A stretch of DNA of 19,216 nt, taken from positions 1-19,216 of the forward strand of contig CAYMRB010000168.1 in the NCBI GenBank assembly GCA_964392615.1, read 5' to 3'. The position numbers and the translations under genes were made by a program. Positions 8,610 through 14,669 of the stretch are shown in pieces. The notes under the pieces are model-generated. The model did no database searches. It saw only the letters and a list, made by a program, of their open reading frames with translations, and was not told the DNA's origin. The first letter of the stretch is position 1. Every line of letters begins with the position of its first letter. Origin of the DNA: CAYMRB01 sp964392615. GTDB lineage: Bacteria; Planctomycetota; UBA8108.

Positions 8610-9605
8610 TCAACGTGCGACGCCGGGAGTCCCGTCCAGGCCGTCGTAACAGTCCGCGATCAGCTCTGCGATCGTCGCCGTCGCGAGACCGACAACGGTG
8701 TCGGCCGCGCCGTAGTAGACCCGCACCTCGCTGTCCGGCAGCGCGAAGCCCTCATCGTCGAACGCGTCGACGATCATGCCGCCGGGAAAGACGACGTTCG
8801 GCACTTGACCGGCGAGCTCCCAGACCTCGCGCGGCTCGAGGATGTTGAACCGCGTCCTCGCGATGACACGCGACGGATCGTCGAGATCGAGCAGCACAGC
8901 GCCGGCCTGATAGATGTTCGCGCTCGCGAAGTGCGTCGCGACGCCGTGGTACAGATGAAGCCACCCTCGACGCGTTTTCACCGGCGGCGGCCCGGAGCCG
9001 ATCCGCTCGTCCCAGTAGCGCGGTCGACCGGAGAACACGGGTCCGACGCGATCGAACTGCCGCAGATCGCTCGACGCCGACAACACGACCGTCTCGCCGG
9101 ACGTCGGACCGCCCTCGAGCTGCGAGAGGTTCGGGCGCTCGAGCATCAGGTAGCGCCCGCCGACCCTCTCGGGGAAGAGAACTCCGTTGCGGCTGTCGTC
9201 GTCCGAGATGAAGCCGAGAAAGCGGAAGTCCTCGAAGTCCTCCGTCACCGCGAGCCCCATCCGACACGCGTCGTCCATGTCCATGGCGACGGTGATGTAC
9301 CACGAACCGTCGAGCTCGGTGATGCGCGGATCGTAGACGTGATGGATCGGCGCGTCGACCTGCTCCAGACCACGCAGCTCGACGACGCCGGGGCGCACGG
9401 TGAACTCGACCCCATCCCGACTCTCGGCGACGAGGATCAAGCTCTCACGACCGCGATTCTGCACGCGCAGGAGCAGGAGATCGCGGTCGCGGTAGCGCAC
9501 GGCGCCGGGATTGAAGACGGACGACACATCGCGCGTGCGGACGTCGGTGTCCGGAATGTCGGCACGCGTCAAGATGGGGCGGTCGTAACAGCGTCGGAGC
9601 GGCAT
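8610..9605 (-). CDS. GH130 beta-mannoside phosphorylase
   Basis: Family GH130 enzyme, which phosphorolyses beta-mannosides to alpha-mannose 1-phosphate plus the remaining sugar. Length is 331 residues, a five-bladed beta-propeller size typical of subfamily GH130_2. Visible motifs are SSVFNPGAVRYRDRDLLLLR (about 28-47), HHVYDPRIT with the proposed catalytic Asp92, NGVLFPERVGGRYLMLERP (about 140-158), SGPPPVKTRRGWLHLYHGV (about 204-222) and YYGAADT near 297-303. ATG at 9605 is preferred over 9629 or 9773 because GAGGA lies 8 nt upstream and the product begins in family style (RRCYDRPILT). It is the first gene of the operon and follows a TTGACA box in the divergent intergenic region. With GH38 and the chitobiose-type GH94, the most attractive substrate is Man-beta1,4-GlcNAc(2). 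Mannobiose or mannosyl-glucose are alternatives. Confidence 0.92.
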   Translation of the reverse strand: MPLRRCYDRPILTRADIPDTDVRTRDVSSVFNPGAVRYRDRDLLLLRVQNRGRESLILVAESRDGVEFTVRPGVVELRGLEQVDAPIHHVYDPRITELDGSWYITVAMDMDDACRMGLAVTEDFEDFRFLGFISDDDSRNGVLFPERVGGRYLMLERPNLSQLEGGPTSGETVVLSASSDLRQFDRVGPVFSGRPRYWDERIGSGPPPVKTRRGWLHLYHGVATHFASANIYQAGAVLLDLDDPSRVIARTRFNILEPREVWELAGQVPNVVFPGGMIVDAFDDEGFALPDSEVRVYYGAADTVVGLATATIAELIADCYDGLDGTPGVAR

Positions 9606-9613
9606 CGACGGGG

Positions 9614-9618
9614 TCCTC
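9614..9618 (-). promoter_or_regulatory. Ribosome binding site for GH130
   Basis: GAGGA with an 8-nt spacer to ATG 9605. It decides between this start and the in-frame ATG 24 nt upstream, which has no comparable site. Confidence 0.5.
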
Positions 9619-9671
9619 GGCGCTTCCATTCGCCGGGTTCCGTTCCGTCCGTTCGACCCGGCGAAGCGCCC

Positions 9672-9700
9672 ATGGTCGGTCGATCGCCGAGCGCTGTCAA
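9672..9700 (-). promoter_or_regulatory. Candidate sigma-70 promoter of the glycan operon
   Basis: On the minus strand a perfect TTGACA (9700-9695) is followed after 17 nt by GACCAT (9677-9672). The -35 matches consensus fully, the -10 only in half its bases. It would start transcription about 60 nt before the GH130 ATG, in the only gap upstream of the five-gene operon. Position and spacing support it, but the weak -10 keeps confidence low. Confidence 0.35.
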
Positions 9701-9750
9701 CCCGGTCGGTGCGGCGGCGCGATGGGGCGCCTTCCACCGCAGCCTCGCCG

Positions 9751-9779
9751 TTGCAGCGTTCACCGGCGTACACTACGAT
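9751..9779 (+). promoter_or_regulatory. Candidate promoter of the GH5-like gene (possibly leaderless)
   Basis: TTGCAG (9751-9756) and TACGAT (9774-9779) are separated by 17 nt. The -10 ends 5 nt before ATG 9785, so the transcript would begin close to the start codon. This would explain why no ribosome site is visible. The -35 is a poor match. Confidence 0.3.
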
Positions 9780-9784
9780 CGCCC

Positions 9785-11314
9785 ATGCACCTCCACCAAC
9801 TGCGGGTCCCCCACAGACTCATGCGCCCACCTGCTCGCACGCGCTTTGCGACCGCGGCTATCGTGTTCCTCTCGGTCATCGCGGCAGCGCGAGCAGCCGA
9901 GGTCGATCCGTCTGCGCACGCTGCGATCGAGGCAGACATGCCCGTACGCGTCGCCGCCGATGGTCGGGGCTTCGTGGTCGGCAGCGAGACCTGGGCACCA
10001 GTCGGAGCCAATTGGTTCGATCCGCTCACCGGCTGGGCGCCGAAGCCGTGGCTGCAGTTCGACGAGGAGCGCGTCGAGGCGCAGTTCCGCGCCATGGCTG
10101 CGCTCGGTGTCAACACGGCTCGTGTCTTTCTCACGGCTGCGAGCTTCATCCCCGAACCACCGCGCGTCGAAGGTGACGCGCTCGAGAAGCTCGATCGCAT
10201 GGTCGCGATCGCACGGCGCCACGGTATCCGCCTCCACCCGACGGGACCGGACCATTGGGAGGGCAACCCGCCGTGGCGCAAGACCGACATCTTCGCCGAT
10301 CCACGCGCGCTCGACGCCCAGGTCGCCTTCTGGCGCGTGCTCGCACGACGCTACCGCGGCGACGCATCGATCTTCGCGTTCGATCTCCTCAACGAGCCGA
10401 TGATCCCGTGGGACTCGCAGCATCTACGGGCACGCTGGCGTCACTGGTTGCGCCAGCGTCACGGTACGATCGAGCGATTGCGCGCGGCCTGGAGCGACAC
10501 TTCCGTCGACTTCGACAGCGCCCCGATCCCGCCAGACCGCGGCGTACCCGACACCGCGTCGCCAGAAGGCAAGCGATTGCGCGAGTACCAGGCCTTCCGC
10601 GAGGCGATCGCCGAGGTGTGGGTCACGCGTCAGGTCGACGCGATCCGTGCCGGGGATCCGGATCGGCTAGTAACCGTCGGACTCATCCAATGGTCGATTC
10701 CCGCGCTTCGGACCAAGCCTTCGCACTACAGCGCGTTCCGCCCCGCATCGGTGGCGAAGCTCGTCGACTTCTCGAGCGTGCACTTCTATCCGATCTGGGG
10801 CGACCCTCTCGCCTCGGACGAGCTGCTCGACCGCAACCTCGACTACCTCGAGCTCGTCCTGCGCACGTGCGCCTCCGACAAACCGCTCGTCCTCGGCGAG
10901 TTTGGCTGGTACGGCGGAGGCTCTCCCCGCAACCAGGTCGCGCGCACGCCGGAGGATCAGGTGCGCTGGAACCGCGCTCTTGTCGCGCGAAGCCGTGGGC
11001 TCGTCTGCGGCTGGCTCAACTGGGGCTGGGCCGACGCTCCGAGCTCCACGGACATCTCGAGGTTCTCCGGGCTCGTGACGGGCGACGGCGAGGTCAAGCC
11101 CTGGGGCAAGACGTTTGCAGCTCTCGCTCCCGCGCTGAAGCGAGCGCGGCTCGGCAAGCGGGGCAACGGGCCAGCTGGCGAACCGGCACCACCCCCCCGC
11201 GGCACGATCGCGTTTCCGTTCGACGCGGCGCTCGTCGACCCGGCTGCGGGAACACGTGCGCTGGACGCGTGGCGGCAGTCGGCCGGAAGCCCCGGCGGCC
11301 CGGCAAACCGGTGA
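9785..11314 (+). CDS. Exported clan GH-A glycosidase, GH5-like
   Basis: Predicted secreted retaining glycosidase with a (beta/alpha)8 barrel, 509 residues from ATG 9785. A basic N-terminus and hydrophobic segment FATAAIVFLSVIAAARA (about 21-37) form a signal peptide. The barrel begins at APVGANWFDP. The acid/base Glu is in FAFDLLNEPM (E204), the nucleophile Glu in PLVLGEFGWYGGG (E372), with SVHFYPIWG between them and GWLNWGW near 409-415. This NEP...GEFGW layout is that of GH5 and related GH-A families, but the subfamily is not clear. HGTIERLRAAW after the first Glu also occurs in GH42-like proteins. ATG 9821 (codon 13) would give a shorter leader and is an alternative start; neither has a ribosome site. 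The last 50 or so residues are Pro/Gly/Ala-rich linker-like sequence. Divergent from the glycan operon, it may be the extracellular enzyme that feeds it, for example a beta-mannosidase or endo-enzyme. Confidence 0.78.
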   Translation: MHLHQLRVPHRLMRPPARTRFATAAIVFLSVIAAARAAEVDPSAHAAIEADMPVRVAADGRGFVVGSETWAPVGANWFDPLTGWAPKPWLQFDEERVEAQFRAMAALGVNTARVFLTAASFIPEPPRVEGDALEKLDRMVAIARRHGIRLHPTGPDHWEGNPPWRKTDIFADPRALDAQVAFWRVLARRYRGDASIFAFDLLNEPMIPWDSQHLRARWRHWLRQRHGTIERLRAAWSDTSVDFDSAPIPPDRGVPDTASPEGKRLREYQAFREAIAEVWVTRQVDAIRAGDPDRLVTVGLIQWSIPALRTKPSHYSAFRPASVAKLVDFSSVHFYPIWGDPLASDELLDRNLDYLELVLRTCASDKPLVLGEFGWYGGGSPRNQVARTPEDQVRWNRALVARSRGLVCGWLNWGWADAPSSTDISRFSGLVTGDGEVKPWGKTFAALAPALKRARLGKRGNGPAGEPAPPPRGTIAFPFDAALVDPAAGTRALDAWRQSAGSPGGPANR

Positions 11315-11320
11315 CCCGGT

Positions 11321-11339
11321 GACGACGGTAGACGTCGTC
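11321..11339 (+). terminator. Hairpin after the GH5-like gene, possible terminator without U-tract
   Basis: GACGACG and CGTCGTC form a perfect 7-bp stem with a 5-nt GTAGA loop, starting 7 nt after the stop codon. No run of T follows, so intrinsic termination is uncertain. Confidence 0.4.
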
Positions 11340-11341
11340 GC

Positions 11342-11358
11342 GACAATCATAGACAATC
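11342..11358 (+). repeat. Tandem GACAATC direct repeat upstream of the isomerase gene
   Basis: GACAATC occurs at 11342-11348 and again at 11352-11358, start-to-start spacing 10 bp, about one helical turn. An ATTCG/CGAAT inverted repeat (11368-11372 and 11382-11386) lies just downstream. The arrangement resembles paired half-sites for a regulator, but no factor can be named. Confidence 0.3.
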
Positions 11359-11430
11359 GGGCCCGCGATTCGTTCGGCTGTCGAATGGAGCGGAACGCGG
11401 AAACTGAGCGCACGGTACAGGAGAGCCGTA

Positions 11431-12273
11431 ATGAAGATCGGAGTCTTCTTGCTGATCGAGCCGTTTGCAAGTGTCGAAGTCCAGCTGCAACGCGCCAAGG
11501 AGATGGGATTCGACCATGCAGACATCACCGACACGAACTCTGGCGGCAGTATGCTGGGTACCGCGGGGTTCTCTCCGACGGTCAGCCTGGACGACGATCC
11601 CTTCGAGGTGAAGCGGCTCTTCGAGAAGTACGGCATCACGCCTTCCACCGTCTGCGCGCACGCCGCGCTGCTGGAGCCGAGCAACCCGGGCACGTACGGG
11701 ACCGCGGAGATCATGAAGGCCGTGCGCTTCGCGGCGGCGATCGGTATCAAGGACATCGTCACGACAGACACGGACCCGCGCTCGGAGTGGGCCGAGAACC
11801 TGTCGTACGCGGAGCAGGTCTTCACCGTCGCCGAGAAGCTCTGCGTCCCGGTCAGGATGGCGGCGGACTACGGCGTGCGCATCCTCCTGGAGCCGCACGG
11901 TCCCATCACCGACAGCATCCAGGGCATCCAGGATGTGATGGATCGGCTCGGCAACCCGCCGTCTCTCGGCGTCAACCTCGACACCGGCAACTCGTGGCTC
12001 GGCGGCGCCGATCCGGTCGAGATGGCCAAGGTGTTCAAGGACAAGATCCACCACGTCCACTGGAAGGACCTCGGTGAGGAGTGGGTCGACAAGCGGGGCA
12101 CGGTCTTCGGGTGCGGCTTCTCGACGATCGCTCTGGGCGAGGGCGTGATCGACATCAAGGGCGTCTGTGAAGTGCTCAAGGGTGCCGACATCGCCAGCTC
12201 GACGCTCGAGATCATCGGCACCGACGACGTTCTGAAGCGGAGCCGAGACTACCTCCAAGCCTGCGGCTTGTAG
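11431..12273 (+). CDS. Sugar phosphate isomerase/epimerase-like TIM-barrel protein
   Basis: Cytosolic protein of 280 residues in the xylose-isomerase-like TIM-barrel superfamily (AP endonuclease 2 fold). Members interconvert free or phosphorylated keto/aldo sugars or inositol derivatives using a divalent metal. Likely metal ligands sit at the ends of barrel strands: E154 in ILLEPHG, D184 in GVNLDTGNSW, H210 in HHVHWKD and E260 in STLEIIG. The first strand is MKIGVFLLIE, and no signal peptide is seen. ATG 11431 is well supported by AGGAG at 11419-11423 with a 7-nt spacer. It follows the GH5-like gene by 116 nt, with a hairpin between, so it is probably transcribed separately. Such genes are numerous in planctomycetes and usually serve sugar catabolism. 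The substrate cannot be assigned. Confidence 0.85.
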   Translation: MKIGVFLLIEPFASVEVQLQRAKEMGFDHADITDTNSGGSMLGTAGFSPTVSLDDDPFEVKRLFEKYGITPSTVCAHAALLEPSNPGTYGTAEIMKAVRFAAAIGIKDIVTTDTDPRSEWAENLSYAEQVFTVAEKLCVPVRMAADYGVRILLEPHGPITDSIQGIQDVMDRLGNPPSLGVNLDTGNSWLGGADPVEMAKVFKDKIHHVHWKDLGEEWVDKRGTVFGCGFSTIALGEGVIDIKGVCEVLKGADIASSTLEIIGTDDVLKRSRDYLQACGL

Positions 12274-12289
12274 TCGCCGGACGTGACGA

Positions 12290-12526
12290 ATGGGCGTGAC
12301 GATCACCGTGACGCTGAACGGAATCACCAAGCGCATCGATACCGATCCGGAGCGTTCCATTCTGGACGCGCTGCGGGACGACCTGCGCGGCACCTGGTCC
12401 GGCCAACGATGAGGCCGGGCCTGGTGCGGCGGCTGCGTGGTTCTGCTGGACGGTCGACGCGTCCTGTCCTGTGACACGCCCATCGCCAGGGCTGACGGAC
12501 GGACTATCACCATCGTCGAAGGTTGA
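12290..12526 (+). pseudogene. Decayed [2Fe-2S] subunit of a molybdenum hydroxylase (N-terminal half only)
   Basis: Read through, this 79-codon frame resembles the N-terminal [2Fe-2S] domain of xanthine dehydrogenase/CO dehydrogenase/isoquinoline oxidoreductase small subunits. It starts MGVTITVTLNGITKRIDTDP, then ERSILDALRDDL, then WCGGCVVLLDGRRVLSCDTP and ARADGRTITIVEG. An in-frame TGA at 12410-12412 (codon 41) falls exactly where the first cluster cysteine belongs: position-x4-C-x2-C-x11-C is kept. The usual TGxKxGC lead-in is lost. A second stop (12524-12526) ends it where family members continue into an alpha-helical second cluster domain, so half the usual 150-160 residues are missing. 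No partner large subunit follows; the POT gene starts about 100 nt later. A nonsense or indel-damaged remnant is most likely. Selenocysteine in place of Cys is possible but less likely. Confidence 0.75.
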
Positions 12527-12628
12527 TCCGACCATCGCGGCGGGACCACCTGGCTCCGATCCGTTACGGAACGAGCAGAGTTGCCGCGACGTCTTCTGGG
12601 TCGGCCCCTACACAGAGAGCACGCATCC

Positions 12629-14530
12629 ATGAACCTGAGTTCCGATCCCCCAGGCCCTGAGTCGAAACCCGCCAAGAGTGATCGCTACCCTGGAGGCATC
12701 CCGTTCATCGTCGGCAACGAGGGAGCCGAACGGTTCAGCTACTACGGGATGCGGGCCATCCTCTACATCTACCTCACGGCGCTCTACGTGCAGCTCGCCG
12801 AGAAGGGTATGGTGCCCCAAGGGGAGGGCGCCGCGGAGGCCTACAGCACCGAGATCACGCACCTCTTCTTCGCCGGCGTGTACCTGTTCCCGCTGGTCGG
12901 CGCCGTGCTGTCGGACCGCCTGCTCGGGAAGTACCACGTCATCCTCTACGTGTCGCTGCTCTACTGCCTGGGGCACGGGGCCCTCGCGGTCGCCGGCCGA
13001 ATGGGCGAGATGGGCAACTTCGAAGGCGCCCAGACGGGGATGTACATCGGCTTGAGCCTGATCGCGCTCGGCTCCGGAGGCATCAAGCCGTGCGTCTCGG
13101 CGAACGTCGGAGATCAGTTCACCAAGGAGAACGGGCACCTGATCTCCCGGGTGTTCCAGATCTTCTACTTCATCATCAACTTCGGGTCCTTCTTCTCGAA
13201 CATCATCACGCCGTACCTATACCACCACGCGAACTTCGGCCCCGAGATCGCCTTCGGAGTTCCCGGCATCCTGATGGGCATCGCGACGATCGTGTTCTGG
13301 CTGGGCCGCAAGAAGTTCGTGCTGCAGCCGCCCAAGCCCGGGGGCAAGCTCGGCGCCATCGACTTCACCTCGACGCTCCTCCTGTTCAGCCCGTTCTTCG
13401 CGCTCATCTACGGGTACAAGTTCATGTGGGGCCACTTCAAGGCTCCCGCAGACGCGTCGGTCCTCGGCTACGCCGGCGCCTTCCTCGCGTACTACTCGTG
13501 GCTCCTCATCGCCGTGGCTTGTGCCATGGGCGCCGGCTTCTGGCTCTTCGGGCTGCGACAGAAGATGCGGGAGGACGACGGCTTCCTCGCCGTGATCGTC
13601 TACGCGTTGCGCAACCGCCGGCTGCGCCAGCCGGGACAGACGATGTTCGACGTGGCCCGCGACAAGTTCGGTCAGGAGGCGGGAGACGGACCGCCGGCGG
13701 TGCTGCGGATCGGCATCGTCTTCTCGATGGTGATCTTCTTCTGGGCCCTGTTCGACCAGCACGCATCGACGTGGGTCGCGCAGGCGAAGAGAATGGACCT
13801 GACGCTCACCGTGCCGCAGTGGCTCTGGTACTACACGGTCGCCGCTGTTGTCGTCTGCGCCGTGTACGGCGGCACGTGGATCATGCTTCACGTCTCCAAC
13901 GTGACGGTGCCGCGGAAGGTCAACCTCCTCCTCGGAGGGTTCCTCGGCGCGGGATTGATCGCGGCCGGCGTAGCGGATGCGATCTCCCAGACCATGATCA
14001 GCGTGGATGTCAAGCCCGAGCAGGTCCAATCGCTCAACCCGCTGATGGTCATGATGATCATCCCGTTCCTCACCTTCTGCGTGTGGACCCCGCTCAGGAA
14101 ACGCGGCATCGTGGTCAAGCCGCTGCAGCGGATGACCCTGGGCATGTTCCTCGCCGCGGTGTCCTTCGTCATCGCTGCGCTCCTTCAGGTGCGCATCGAA
14201 GCGGTCGGCGATTTCCAAGTGCACTTCCTGTGGCAGGTGGCCCAGTACGTGATCATGACGACCGCGGAGGTGCTGGTGTCGGTCACCGGCCTCGAGTTCG
14301 CCTACACGCAGGCCCCGCGGGCCATGAAGTCGACGATCATGGGCTTCTGGCTGCTCCTGGTGACCTTCGGCAACCTGATCGTCGCGTTCCTCGCGCCGCT
14401 GCAGAAGAGCCTCGAGCTGTCGGGCTTCTTCTGGATCTTCGCGGCGCTGATGGCGGCCGCGGCGGTGATCTTCGCGGTACTCGCGTACTTCTACAAGGGC
14501 AAGTCGTACCTGCAGGATGCCGAGAGCTGA
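12629..14530 (+). CDS. POT/PTR2-family proton-dependent peptide transporter
   Basis: Inner-membrane proton-coupled importer of di- and tripeptides, 633 residues. The first helix carries the POT proton-coupling signature E-x-x-E-R-F-x-Y-Y (GNEGAERFSYYGMRAIL, E31, E34, R35). The second family signature is present as FYFIINFGSFFSNIITPYL (near 175-193), preceded by GSGGIKPCVSANVGDQF. Many further hydrophobic helices run to the C-terminus. The protein is longer than the roughly 450-500 residues usual for bacterial members, with extra hydrophobic segments and an additional loop in the middle. ATG 12629 is chosen because the upstream codons (from 12581) are Arg-rich and unlike the family. A weak AGAGAG lies upstream. 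It begins about 100 nt after the broken iron-sulfur gene and probably has its own promoter. Family call secure, substrate range inferred from the family. Confidence 0.92.
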   Translation: MNLSSDPPGPESKPAKSDRYPGGIPFIVGNEGAERFSYYGMRAILYIYLTALYVQLAEKGMVPQGEGAAEAYSTEITHLFFAGVYLFPLVGAVLSDRLLGKYHVILYVSLLYCLGHGALAVAGRMGEMGNFEGAQTGMYIGLSLIALGSGGIKPCVSANVGDQFTKENGHLISRVFQIFYFIINFGSFFSNIITPYLYHHANFGPEIAFGVPGILMGIATIVFWLGRKKFVLQPPKPGGKLGAIDFTSTLLLFSPFFALIYGYKFMWGHFKAPADASVLGYAGAFLAYYSWLLIAVACAMGAGFWLFGLRQKMREDDGFLAVIVYALRNRRLRQPGQTMFDVARDKFGQEAGDGPPAVLRIGIVFSMVIFFWALFDQHASTWVAQAKRMDLTLTVPQWLWYYTVAAVVVCAVYGGTWIMLHVSNVTVPRKVNLLLGGFLGAGLIAAGVADAISQTMISVDVKPEQVQSLNPLMVMMIIPFLTFCVWTPLRKRGIVVKPLQRMTLGMFLAAVSFVIAALLQVRIEAVGDFQVHFLWQVAQYVIMTTAEVLVSVTGLEFAYTQAPRAMKSTIMGFWLLLVTFGNLIVAFLAPLQKSLELSGFFWIFAALMAAAAVIFAVLAYFYKGKSYLQDAES

Positions 14531-14564
14531 CGCCGCGCCGACGTCGTTGAGCCTGATCGGCGTC
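14529..14564 (+). terminator. Weak hairpin at the end of the POT gene
   Basis: GACGCCG (14529-14535, overlapping the stop codon) pairs with CGGCGTC (14558-14564). An alternative CGCCGA/TCGGCG pairing exists within it. The loop is long and no T-run follows, so this is only a candidate terminator. Confidence 0.25.
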
Positions 14565-14590
14565 TGAGCTGAGGCCCGATCCGCCCATTG

Positions 14591-14646
14591 CGGGAACCGC
14601 CGGCTCCGCCGCACGTATGGATCGTCGTGCGATGCCGCGGTTCCCG
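14591..14646 (+). repeat. Long imperfect hairpin between the POT and serine hydrolase genes
   Basis: CGGGAACCG (14591-14599) pairs perfectly with CGGTTCCCG (14638-14646). After a 1-nt bulge CGGC (14601-14604) pairs with GCCG (14634-14637). Inside, GCACG (14611-14615) pairs with CGTGC (14626-14630) around a 10-nt loop. In all 18 base pairs stack in 56 nt, ending 24 nt before the hydrolase ATG. It could terminate the POT transcript or structure the leader of the next gene. No U-tract follows. Confidence 0.5.
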
Positions 14647-14669
14647 TCCCCTGGTCGGATCGAAGGCCC

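Noticed and set aside
9606..9773. Longer GH130 start (56 extra codons from 9773).
   Set aside because: It would fill the divergent promoter region, is Arg/Gly-rich and unlike the family, and ATG 9605 has a good GAGGA site.
9681..9783. CGATCGCC repeated twice in the divergent intergenic region (9681-9688 and 9776-9783).
   Set aside because: CGATCG-type words are very frequent throughout this GC-rich sequence, so two copies 95 bp apart are not convincing operators.
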